A DNA stretch of 12,524 nucleotides from DATKYK01 sp034430255 (GTDB taxonomy: Bacteria; Chloroflexota; Dehalococcoidia; E44-bin15), in the NCBI GenBank assembly GCA_034430255.1, contig DAOUEU010000040.1, forward strand, positions 1 to 12,524, written 5' to 3'. A program made the position numbers and the translations under genes. The notes under the pieces were generated by a model. That model searched no databases, was not told where the DNA came from, and saw only the letters and a program-made list of their open reading frames with translations. Below, in pieces: positions 6,366 through 12,524 of the stretch. How positions within the stretch are numbered: position 1 is the stretch's first letter; every line of letters starts with the position of its first letter.

Positions 6366-6394
6366 ATTATATCACATATTTGACATATTCGCCA
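6366..6394 (-). promoter_or_regulatory. Promoter of the tandem Lrp gene
   Basis: On the minus strand TGATATAAT (6374-6366) is a perfect extended -10. At 17-bp spacing the -35 is weak (TGGCGA, 6394-6389) and coincides with a CGCCA repeat. Transcription would begin near 6359, giving a leader of about 155 nt. Confidence 0.55.
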
Positions 6395-6408
6395 TAAAGT
6401 GCTATCGT
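6380..6408 (+). promoter_or_regulatory. Promoter of the VOC-glycyl radical enzyme operon
   Basis: TTGACA at 6380-6385, 17 bp, then TATCGT at 6403-6408, preceded by TG at 6400-6401 (extended -10). A perfect -35 and good spacing make it convincing although the -10 is imperfect, as expected for a regulated promoter. It overlaps the minus-strand promoter, so the two probably compete. The leader to ATG 6538 is about 120 nt, and no riboswitch is recognised in it. Confidence 0.6.
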
Positions 6409-6537
6409 TAGACATATCTGGAGCTAATTAGTAGGATGTCGTTTAATCTGATCTTTATACATCAACGAGACGGATAAAAAGTCTTCGATCGTACTGAGCC
6501 CGAATATCATATTTTAGATTGGAAGGATTGAGAAAAA

Positions 6538-7002
6538 ATGACAGGACAACCGGAAACACCTTTCAGGCTTTCACCAATCTATCAGTTAGGGTATGTTGTT
6601 GCAAATGTCGAAAAGGCCTGCAAGCACTATGAATCGGCCTTCGGTATAGGCCCTTTCGCCGGCCCGATAGAAGTTCCTATGAATAATGCCATTTTCATGG
6701 GCAAGATAGTCAACACGAAGATTAAAGCGGCTTTTTCCAAATCGGGGGGTGTACAGATCGAGTTAATTCAGCCGCTGGACTGCGACAATCCGTATACGGA
6801 ATTCCTTGCCCGCAGAGGCGACGGTATCCACCATCTCGGATTCAAGGTTGCCGATATGGAAGTAGCGAAGGCTGAATTCGCTAGAAAGGGACTTGAGCCG
6901 TTCTTTTCCTGCGATATGGTCGTCATGAAGTTCGCATATTACGATACGGCGGAGTTCGGCGGGCTGATGCTGGAATTGCTTTACGGAAAGACAGACCTAT
7001 AA
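6538..7002 (+). CDS. VOC-fold protein (glyoxalase / methylmalonyl-CoA epimerase-like)
   Basis: A 154-residue protein with the two-module vicinal-oxygen-chelate fold. The first module opens with YQLGYVV (15-21) and runs to VQIELIQP (72-79). The second opens with GIHHLGFKV (96-104) and ends with GLMLELLY (142-149). Metal-ligand candidates are E75, a His of the 98-99 pair and E146. The position normally held by the first His (as in DHIGIAV of epimerases) is Gln16, an uncommon change, so metal binding or reaction may differ. Family members act as epimerases, lyases, isomerases or dioxygenases on vicinal-oxygen substrates, often CoA esters. The start is ATG 6538 with SD GGAAGGA (6521-6527). It is the first gene after the regulated promoter and lies 70 bp before the glycyl radical enzyme, so it probably handles a substrate or product of that pathway. 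Exact function unknown. Confidence 0.82.
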   Translation: MTGQPETPFRLSPIYQLGYVVANVEKACKHYESAFGIGPFAGPIEVPMNNAIFMGKIVNTKIKAAFSKSGGVQIELIQPLDCDNPYTEFLARRGDGIHHLGFKVADMEVAKAEFARKGLEPFFSCDMVVMKFAYYDTAEFGGLMLELLYGKTDL

Positions 7003-7072
7003 AGACGACCGATAAGATCGGAGTGGTGCGGTTAGAACCGTAAAGTCAGAAGTAACGCAAGGAGAACTAGAA
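7003..7072 (+). other. Intergenic leader of the glycyl radical enzyme gene with two small hairpins
   Basis: CCGAT-AAG-ATCGG and CGGTT-AG-AACCG can each form a 5-bp stem-loop. Neither has a T-run, so they are not terminators. They could be mRNA processing or stability elements that allow the enzyme to be made at a different level from the VOC protein. AAGGAG ahead of ATG 7073 is a strong SD. Confidence 0.35.
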
Positions 7073-9508
7073 ATGGTTTTGGAAGAGAAGACGACTAGGA
7101 TACGCAAGAAGCTATGCAGGCCTAGTACAACAAGGACTGAGAAACTGAAGCAGGCCTACATGGTGCAGAAACCGAACATATGTTCTGAGCGCAGTGTACT
7201 GGTCACCGATTCATTCAAGAAGACAGAGGCCATGCCGCCGGTGCTCAGACAGGCGATCGCCTTTGACAAGGTGTTGAGTGAAATGCCTATCTGGATCCAG
7301 GACGGCGAACTCATTGTGGGCAATATCGCTTCGAGACCAAGAGGAGCCTTCCTTTTCCCGGAGTATGACGACAGCTGGTTAGAAAAGGAGCTGGACACCA
7401 TCTCGACTAGAAAAGGGGACCCCTGGCTGCTGAGTGATGAAGACAAGACCCGATTAATAAGCTGCATGGACTACTGGAAGGGCAAGAATCTGGCCGCAAT
7501 TGCTGACGCTCTCACCACAGACGAGGTCAGACAGGCCGAGAGAAACTCATTTATTGATATCCGCATGGGAAAGCAGGGTGGTATCGGCCATATTGCCCCC
7601 GATATTGAAGGGGTCATCTCTTGTGGCCTGAACGCATTTATCGAAGCAGCGGAAAATCATATAACTCATCTCGATCTCACCGATCCAGATGACTATGCGA
7701 AGCTGCCTTTTCTTAGGGCGGCGGTCATCGCGGACAGGGCCGTGATCAAGTGGGCTGGGAGGTTTGCAGCTCTAGCCCGGGATAAGGCTGCAGTCGAGCA
7801 GAATGGCGAGCGAAAAGGGGAATTGGAGCAGATAGCCGACATATGTAACTGGGTACCAGCCAATCCGGCCCGGAACTTCCGGGATGCACTTCAGGTTGTG
7901 GCCTTCATCATGGCTTCGGTACAGATCGAGTCGAACGGCGTCTCCATCGGCACCGGCAGGCTGGACCAATACTTCTATCCGTACTATGAAAGGGACATCA
8001 GGGAGGGGGTGATCACCAAAGACCAGGCACTGGAGCTTCTGGAATGCCTGTGGCTTAAGGTGGCAGAGTCGAATCGCGCTGCCCCCGAAATCCTCACCTA
8101 TGCACACAACGGTTACCCCTTCTGGATTCAAGTACCCATCGGCGGGCAGACTTCGGACGGGTACGATGCTACCAACGAACTGTCCTATCTCTTGCTGGAT
8201 GTGTCCAGCAATATGCAACTCCATGAGCCAACGGTATCGGCCAGGATACACAAAGGGACTCCGGACAAATTCCTGCTTAAGTGCTGTGAGGCGATTAAGG
8301 CTCACGGGGGAGGGCATCCGGCCCTTTTCAACGATGAGGTGATCATCCCCAGCCAGCTGGCCTATGTCCCCGGCATAACGAAAGAGGATGCCTACGATTA
8401 CTGTATTATCGGGTGCTCGGAGATATCCTTCGCCGGAAAAGGAACGGAGGGAATTCCTTACCATGCCATGAGTTTAGGCAGACTCCTTGAGCTTATGCTG
8501 CAGGGTAAAGACCCTGTTACCGGCTCGCAATTGATGTCAGGTGCTGGCGACATGTTGAAGTGGGGAGCCTTTGATGACATGATGCAGGCGTTCTCGAAAC
8601 AGGCACGGCTGTTCTCCAGAATCATGTTTTTACAGGTACTTCCACTGGTAGAGGCGCATACAAAGCACCGGCCCTGTCCCTATCTGTCCTCTCTCACAAG
8701 AGACTGTATAAGCCAGGGCAAGAGCTACTATGACGGTGGTGCCAAATACGGAAACCGTGCGGTAGTCGCCTGCATTATAGGAATCGCCACCCTGGCAAAC
8801 TCCATGGCAGCAATCAGAAAGCTGGTTTTTGATGATCAAGTCATTACCATGTCTCAACTCAAGCACGCGCTGGAAACCAACTTCGAAGACTCCACAACGA
8901 ATCCCAGCGGTCCAGCGATTCAGGAAATGTGCCTCCGCGCCCCGAAATACGGGAATGACGACCCATATGTGGATAATATGGCCAAAGACTGCCTGAACAT
9001 AGTATTGAAGGAACTGCGTCAGTACCAGACCATGCCGGGCCAGGGCTATGGAGCCACTATCGCTCCGGTGGCCGCTCATATGAGCTATGGGCTGATCTGC
9101 GGGGCCACTCCTGACGGCCGGAAGGCTGGCACTCCGCTGAACGATGCCTGTTCCCCGTCTCAAGGCACCGATCTCAGCGGGCCCACGGCTACAATAAAGT
9201 CGGTTTCCAACCTGGAGCACATAAACCTGGTTCAAGGAACGATCTTTAACATGAAGATGCACCCTGGCCCATTGGAGACTAATGCTGGCATGCTCAAGTG
9301 GGCGAATCTGATCCGGACTTATTTTGACCTGGGGGGATGGGAGATTCAGTTCAATGTCGTGAGTGCCGAGACCCTGAAAGCGGCCCAGCAACACCCGGAA
9401 GACTATAAGGACCTCGTGGTGCGGGTTGTGGGATACAGCGCCTTCTTTGTCGAGCTCGAGAAAGCGGTACAGGATGATATCATCAAAAGAACGGAACACG
9501 GTGTGTAA
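7073..9508 (+). CDS. Glycyl radical enzyme, PFL2-like, substrate unknown
   Basis: An 811-residue glycyl radical enzyme. The C-terminal radical loop RVVGYSA (784-790) places the radical on Gly787. The active-site motif is GC448-S-E450: a single thiyl cysteine and a glutamate two residues later, as in the GCVE motif of choline TMA-lyase, diol/glycerol and hydroxyproline dehydratases, isethionate lyase and hydroxyphenylacetate decarboxylase. It is not the Cys-Cys pair of true pyruvate formate-lyase. The N-terminal GHIAPDIE (172-179) matches a conserved segment of those lyases. The Ser between Cys and Glu, and ISFAGKG after it instead of the usual Pro-containing sequence, are unusual and make the substrate uncertain. 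The length is typical, with no N-terminal targeting extension and no shell-protein genes nearby, so a free cytosolic enzyme is likely. The next gene encodes its activase. Expected role: anaerobic radical cleavage of a C-O, C-N, C-S or C-C bond. Confidence 0.93.
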   Translation: MVLEEKTTRIRKKLCRPSTTRTEKLKQAYMVQKPNICSERSVLVTDSFKKTEAMPPVLRQAIAFDKVLSEMPIWIQDGELIVGNIASRPRGAFLFPEYDDSWLEKELDTISTRKGDPWLLSDEDKTRLISCMDYWKGKNLAAIADALTTDEVRQAERNSFIDIRMGKQGGIGHIAPDIEGVISCGLNAFIEAAENHITHLDLTDPDDYAKLPFLRAAVIADRAVIKWAGRFAALARDKAAVEQNGERKGELEQIADICNWVPANPARNFRDALQVVAFIMASVQIESNGVSIGTGRLDQYFYPYYERDIREGVITKDQALELLECLWLKVAESNRAAPEILTYAHNGYPFWIQVPIGGQTSDGYDATNELSYLLLDVSSNMQLHEPTVSARIHKGTPDKFLLKCCEAIKAHGGGHPALFNDEVIIPSQLAYVPGITKEDAYDYCIIGCSEISFAGKGTEGIPYHAMSLGRLLELMLQGKDPVTGSQLMSGAGDMLKWGAFDDMMQAFSKQARLFSRIMFLQVLPLVEAHTKHRPCPYLSSLTRDCISQGKSYYDGGAKYGNRAVVACIIGIATLANSMAAIRKLVFDDQVITMSQLKHALETNFEDSTTNPSGPAIQEMCLRAPKYGNDDPYVDNMAKDCLNIVLKELRQYQTMPGQGYGATIAPVAAHMSYGLICGATPDGRKAGTPLNDACSPSQGTDLSGPTATIKSVSNLEHINLVQGTIFNMKMHPGPLETNAGMLKWANLIRTYFDLGGWEIQFNVVSAETLKAAQQHPEDYKDLVVRVVGYSAFFVELEKAVQDDIIKRTEHGV

Positions 9509-9526
9509 CACCACAACAAAGTTATC

Positions 9527-10462
9527 ATGGAAAGCAAAAAAACCGGACGGGTGTTCAATATTCAAAGGTATTCTATACACGATGGCGGCGGGATCAGGAC
9601 GCTCGTCTTTCTAAAAGGTTGTCCGCTGAGATGCCACTGGTGTTCCAATCCGGAATCGCAGAGTAGCCAGCCTGAGCTGGGTTTTATCGAATCGCGATGC
9701 GTTGGAGCTGAGACCTGTGGCGCTCCCTGCGTCTCCGCGTGTCCCATTGAGGCCATCCGATTAGATGAACAGGGCAAACCGACCATCGAGAGGGAGAGGT
9801 GCGACGCCTGCGGCACGTGCGCTGAAGCGTGCAATAGAGATGCTCTGAAGGTCGTCGGCCGCGAGATGGTCGTTGATGAAGTTATGGCGGAGGTTGAAAA
9901 GGATAGAGCGTTTTACCGCAGGTCTGGCGGCGGCGTCACCATCGGGGGCGGCGAGCCGCTGGCGCAATACCTCTTCACCACTGAGATTCTTAAAGCCGCA
10001 CATGAAGCATATCTGCATGCCGCCCTTGAAACCTGCGGCCATGCACCGTGGCATCATTTTGAGACAGTACTTAAACACGTCGATCTGCTGCAGTTCGATC
10101 TCAAGCATATGGATCCGCTGAGGCACCGGGAGCTGACGGGGCAATCGAATGAACTGATTATCGAGAACCTCAAGAGAGTCCTCTCCGTTAAAACCTCTGA
10201 GGATGTCATCATAAGAATTCCGGTTATCCCGGGATGCACTGATTCGGTGGAGAACATCAGCGAGACAGCAGAATTTGTGGCCGGATTGGGTTTCAGGCAA
10301 CTCGAGTTGATACCTTACCACAGGCTGGGGGTTTCGAAATACGCTCAGTATGGAAGGGCTTACCCGCTGACGGGTTACGAACCCACACCCCAACCCAATC
10401 TAGATGCTCTCAGGAAGATAGTTGAGGAGTCTGGGTTGATGGAGATGACTGGGAGTATTTAA
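9527..10462 (+). CDS. Glycyl-radical enzyme activating enzyme (radical SAM, two extra Fe-S cluster motifs)
   Basis: A 311-residue radical SAM activase that would abstract a hydrogen from Gly787 of the neighbouring enzyme using S-adenosylmethionine. It has the typical N-terminus (FNIQRYSIHDGGGIRT, 10-25), the cluster motif C32-x3-C36-x2-C39, and a ferredoxin-like insert with two further cysteine sets: C58, C64, C68, C72 and C92, C95, C98, C102. The first set is slightly irregular (x5, x3, x3 spacing); the second is regular. GGGEP for SAM binding is at 140-144. The insert marks the type of activase that serves dehydratase, lyase and decarboxylase enzymes rather than PFL itself, which agrees with the GCSE motif next door. 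The gene starts 18 bp after the enzyme's stop. No clear SD precedes ATG 9527, so translation may be coupled and lower, as expected for an activase. Confidence 0.94.
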   Translation: MESKKTGRVFNIQRYSIHDGGGIRTLVFLKGCPLRCHWCSNPESQSSQPELGFIESRCVGAETCGAPCVSACPIEAIRLDEQGKPTIERERCDACGTCAEACNRDALKVVGREMVVDEVMAEVEKDRAFYRRSGGGVTIGGGEPLAQYLFTTEILKAAHEAYLHAALETCGHAPWHHFETVLKHVDLLQFDLKHMDPLRHRELTGQSNELIIENLKRVLSVKTSEDVIIRIPVIPGCTDSVENISETAEFVAGLGFRQLELIPYHRLGVSKYAQYGRAYPLTGYEPTPQPNLDALRKIVEESGLMEMTGSI

Positions 10463-10490
10463 CACTTCTATTATTTTGAAGGGGCGGTAA

Positions 10491-11426
10491 ATGCGTGCAG
10501 TCTATTTCAAGAGTGGAGAAGTAGAACTACGGGAGATTCAGGAGCCTTCTGATGAAGGAGTAAGGGTGCATGTACGTTCTATCGGCATTTGCGGCTCCGA
10601 TCTGCGTATGCTTGAATTGAAGTTCCCCCTGAAATTCGTGGCTGGCCATGAAGTCGCGGGGGTGCTCGATGACGGCACTCCTGTCGCCGTGGAACCCATG
10701 TCGCCATGTAACGAATGCGTGTATTGCCAGAGCGGCGATTACAATTTATGTCAGCGTGTTGCGGCAACGACGCTTGGCATCGGCCGGAACGGCTGCATGG
10801 CAGATGAGCTCCATGTGCCGGAAAGTAGCCTTGTTTACCTCCCGTCAAATGTCGATGTGAAGGACGCCTGTCTGATCGAGCCTCTTGCCGTGGCGGTGCA
10901 CGGGATGCGCAAAGCCGGTCTGGAACCAGAGCGTCGCGTGGCGGTAATAGGGGGAGGCACTATCGGCCTTTGTGCCGTCGCGGTTGCCGGAGCGCACTTA
11001 GCGACGGTGGGGCTGTCGGCACGCTACGAGCATCAGACAGCCGCTGGCAGACTGCTTGGTGCCGGTGGTATCAACGGCCAATACGATCTTGTTGTTGAAT
11101 GCACCGGTGCAAAGGACACGATGAAAGAGGCGATTAAATTGTGCCAGCCGAAGGGGAAGGTTCTGTTGCTCGGTACATATTGGGAAGGGATTTCATTTCC
11201 GCAAATGGCAATCATGCTGAAGGAGATAGCAATACTACCCTCTTATATGTATTCCGCAAACGGCGCAGCGCGGGATTTTGATATCGCTGCAACGCTGCTT
11301 TCGCGCCATCCTGAGATCGCCAGGGCATTGATCACGCATCGTTACCCGCTGGCGGAGGTTAAAAGGGCCTTCGCGGTCGCTCGCGATAGAAAAGCTGGTG
11401 CCATCAAGGTAGTACTGGAACCCTAG
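10491..11426 (+). CDS. Zinc-dependent medium-chain alcohol dehydrogenase, short form
   Basis: A 311-residue medium-chain dehydrogenase/reductase that would interconvert an alcohol and a carbonyl with NAD(P). Catalytic zinc ligands: C34 (GICGSD), H53-E54 (GHE) and E130. Structural zinc cysteines C73, C76, C79 and C87 are complete. The dinucleotide loop is GGGTIG (154-159). The protein is some 30 residues shorter than usual. Loss lies in the coenzyme domain after the loop, where the acidic residue that selects NAD is absent and SARYEHQ (176-182) follows the second strand, so NADP use or altered coenzyme binding is possible. The reading frame is intact, so this is not an obvious pseudogene. It starts 28 bp after the activase with SD GAAGGGG and is the last gene of the operon. 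It probably reduces or oxidises the product of the glycyl radical enzyme; the closest general type is threonine/sorbitol dehydrogenase-like. Confidence 0.88.
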   Translation: MRAVYFKSGEVELREIQEPSDEGVRVHVRSIGICGSDLRMLELKFPLKFVAGHEVAGVLDDGTPVAVEPMSPCNECVYCQSGDYNLCQRVAATTLGIGRNGCMADELHVPESSLVYLPSNVDVKDACLIEPLAVAVHGMRKAGLEPERRVAVIGGGTIGLCAVAVAGAHLATVGLSARYEHQTAAGRLLGAGGINGQYDLVVECTGAKDTMKEAIKLCQPKGKVLLLGTYWEGISFPQMAIMLKEIAILPSYMYSANGAARDFDIAATLLSRHPEIARALITHRYPLAEVKRAFAVARDRKAGAIKVVLEP

Positions 11427-11732
11427 TTTCCCTTTCGTTACTAGTATGGCCAGTCCCTCTCTGGTCAGCATGGTTCTCAATTTCGGCTGTTATACTACCG
11501 CGATCCCAAACCGCTTTGAGGAGGTGTTAGAAGAAGCGTAATAAATGGAGATCATTCCACCGACCTTCTTCAACAAGAGGAGTCCCTGCTTAGTCACTGA
11601 AATCTCGTAGCCAAATCACGCTCCTCTAGCTTTGAGCCCAGAGGGCTTGATTAGCGGATATATAAGATTATAAACACTAACATCCAGTACTAGAGTAATG
11701 AGTAATTAATATAGCACAGCTGTTGATTAACC
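11427..11732. other. Intergenic region without a confident gene
   Basis: These 306 bp lie between convergent genes. They contain a hairpin GGCCAG-N7-CTGGTC (11448-11466, one G-U pair) and a small one AGCCC-AGA-GGGCT near 11637-11650. Neither ends in a clear T-run, so no terminator can be assigned. A short minus-strand open stretch at 11490-11615 has a winged-helix-like sound but no start. The right part (from about 11650) is very AT-rich. Confidence 0.5.
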
Positions 11733-12152
11733 CTACTCCACCGTGACCGTTACGTTGTATGTCCATTCTGCCTTCAAGCCACCTTCCCACGGTTGGCTGT
11801 ATTCCATTTGTATTTCAGTAGTCCCTTTCTTAACTGCTTCAAAAGTCCACAGTTCTTTACCCGCAGCACCCTCAACACCTTCTTCAGGTTCTTCAAAGTC
11901 ATGGTCTTCCTCTTTTACTATGTTTTCCGTAGTAATCTCATAGTCCCATTGGAAACCTGCTGTGTGATTTGAACATAGTTCCAGTCTAATCTTGTCACCG
12001 ACTTCCAATACTAAATCGCTACTGTGGTGACTGTTCTCGGCAAACTGTTCGCAAGAAAGCTCAAAATTGTAATCATGCGAGGTTACAATACATGATGACA
12101 TTGAGAGTGAAGTGGCGAACATAATGAATAGCAAGAAGACTCTTAGTAAAAT
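11733..12152 (-). CDS. Chagasin-like (I42) cysteine-protease inhibitor, probable lipoprotein
   Basis: A protein of about 139 residues with a hydrophobic leader (LLRVFLLFIMFATSLSMSSC) ending in a lipobox-like MSSC, so probably exported and lipid-anchored. The mature part carries the three binding-loop motifs of chagasin-type inhibitors in order: NHTAGF (NPTTGF in chagasin), GAAGKELW (GxGG-like), and SQPW (RPW-like), between beta strands such as LVLEVGDKIRLEL. Such inhibitors block papain-family proteases. The start is unusual. A good promoter ends at 12201, so the ATG at 12305 is upstream of transcription. GGAGG at 12165-12161 points to ATT 12152-12150 (or ATA 12155-12153), and the next ATG (12122) would remove half the signal peptide. 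An acidic loop, EEDHDFEEPEEG, is inserted before the second motif. The gene is more AT-rich than the upstream operon, possibly acquired. Family call is good; the start is inference. Confidence 0.75.
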   Translation of the reverse strand: MLLRVFLLFIMFATSLSMSSCIVTSHDYNFELSCEQFAENSHHSSDLVLEVGDKIRLELCSNHTAGFQWDYEITTENIVKEEDHDFEEPEEGVEGAAGKELWTFEAVKKGTTEIQMEYSQPWEGGLKAEWTYNVTVTVE

Positions 12153-12200
12153 TATATTAACCTCCCTATCATTGCATCCCTTTAAAAAATTACAGAATAA

Positions 12201-12229
12201 ATAATAGATATAAACCACACGAATGTCAA
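12201..12229 (-). promoter_or_regulatory. Promoter of the chagasin-like gene
   Basis: On the minus strand TTGACA (12229-12224), 17 bp, TATTAT (12206-12201): close to a consensus sigma70 promoter. The transcript would start near 12194 and reach the GGAGG ribosome-binding site at 12165-12161 after about 30 nt. Its position rules out translation from the upstream in-frame ATG at 12305. Confidence 0.65.
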
Positions 12230-12524
12230 TTAAAGATAGATATTGGAAATAAATTGACGTGCACCCAGTTGCAAAGCACACAACATTTCGTCCCCCGAAT
12301 TGCACTTCAACTTTGTAAACTCATCTTTTAAAGCTCTTCTTAAAGAATTCTTTGAGGAGGGAGGAAAACGGCACTTTTTTACGATTTATCACTTGCTTCA
12401 TCTGCCAGTAAGGCTTATCATGTTTCCACGATGTAAATCTAGCCACATTACGTCCACACATGAGACGGGCAACTTTCACCAAGAAGAGGCTAATCGATTT
12501 CCTGGCGCAGATTCAGGCTGAACC
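12230..12524. other. Right-end region, mostly without recognisable genes
   Basis: About 230 bp of AT-rich DNA with no convincing gene. GAGGAGGGAGG at 12353-12363 looks like a very strong SD but no ATG or GTG follows at a usable distance. An open + strand frame of 73 codons starting at TTG 12300 has no SD and no recognisable family. See the next entry for the last 65 bases. Confidence 0.35.
12460..12524 (+). CDS. Possible N-terminus of a truncated unknown gene
   Basis: ATG 12460 opens a frame that runs off the window, starting MRRATFTKKRLIDFLAQIQA, a basic, helix-rich start that could be a small DNA-binding protein or a transposase. There is no SD, and only 21 residues are visible, so it may be chance. 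Sequence to the right is needed to decide. Confidence 0.2.
   Translation, partial: MRRATFTKKRLIDFLAQIQAE

Larger units (their letters stand above)
6328..6394. promoter_or_regulatory. Operator candidate: three CGCCA direct repeats at 31-bp spacing
   Basis: CGCCA occurs at 6328-6332, 6359-6363 and 6390-6394, exactly 31 bp apart each time (about three helical turns). The wider shared pattern is ATnnnCGCCAnnA. The first and second copies flank the dyad at 6337-6357. The second copy lies near the expected start of the minus-strand transcript. The third falls in the spacer of the + promoter and at the -35 of the minus promoter. No fourth copy is found one period further on either side. Phased sites of this kind suit a regulator that wraps DNA, as Lrp-family proteins do. 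Confidence 0.5.

Noticed and set aside
7772..8464. 230-codon minus-strand open frame inside the glycyl radical enzyme gene
   Set aside because: It lies wholly antisense to a strongly conserved enzyme gene, has no recognisable domain, and follows from codon bias of the real gene.
8630..9580. 316-codon minus-strand open frame opposite the end of the glycyl radical enzyme
   Set aside because: Antisense to the conserved radical loop and to the activase start; composition is low-quality and no motif is present.
9761..10393. 210-codon minus-strand open frame opposite the activase
   Set aside because: Antisense shadow of a gene with clear radical SAM motifs.
11490..11615. Minus-strand open stretch containing ISVTKQGLLLLKKVGG, reminiscent of a winged-helix wing, with a similar LTREGLAIL string nearby in another frame
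   Set aside because: There is no start codon, the frame is closed on both sides and only about 40 residues are seen. It might be a decayed regulator, but the resemblance is too weak to annotate.
12300..12521. 73-codon + strand frame starting at TTG
   Set aside because: There is no SD at the right distance and no recognisable sequence; another frame at the window edge is equally possible.

Overview
The window reads as a stretch of bacterial chromosome of moderate GC from an anaerobe. The evidence for bacteria is sigma70-type promoters (TTGACA or TTGACG, 17 bp, TAT-rich -10, several with an extended TG), Shine-Dalgarno sites, a tRNA gene with an encoded CCA, and a lipoprotein signal. The evidence for anaerobiosis is an oxygen-sensitive glycyl radical enzyme with its radical-SAM activase and the end of a KamA-type radical-SAM aminomutase. 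A sediment or groundwater lineage such as Chloroflexota/Dehalococcoidia is possible, but that is inference only; no marker gene here settles it.

Region 1 (1-4796, + strand). A tightly packed operon enters from the left: the C-terminal 89 residues of a lysine 2,3-aminomutase-like protein, two different Ddl-like ATP-grasp ligases, and a GNAT acetyltransferase. The genes overlap or lie 2 bp apart. After a 337-bp spacer with its own possible promoter comes a 580-residue fusion of a GNAT acetyltransferase with an HDAC/acetylpolyamine-amidohydrolase domain. Together these suggest making a beta-amino acid (probably beta-lysine), ligating it, acetylating it and deacetylating it again. This looks like an uncharacterised small-molecule or peptide pathway (osmolyte, storage compound or natural product) and is the most interesting part of the window.

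Region 2 (4797-5249). A spacer with inverted repeats and a possible bidirectional terminator, then tRNA-Gly(UCC) on the minus strand with a good promoter of its own.

Region 3 (5250-11426). A tandem-duplicated Lrp/AsnC regulator (minus) is divergent from a four-gene + strand operon: VOC-fold protein, glycyl radical enzyme (PFL2-like, GCSE active-site motif), its activating enzyme with two extra Fe-S cluster motifs, and a short zinc-dependent alcohol dehydrogenase. The 334-bp divergent control region carries promoters facing both ways and three CGCCA repeats exactly 31 bp apart that sit on the core promoter elements, plus a 7-7-7 dyad. This is probably the regulator's operator. The substrate of the pathway is not identifiable from sequence; a C-O, C-N, C-S or C-C bond lyase is expected, with the dehydrogenase handling the carbonyl or alcohol product.

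Region 4 (11427-12524). An AT-richer end with a 306-bp gap without a confident gene, a chagasin-like (I42) cysteine-protease inhibitor lipoprotein on the minus strand that appears to start at a non-canonical AUU/AUA codon, and about 370 bp of mostly noncoding DNA ending in a possible truncated reading frame.
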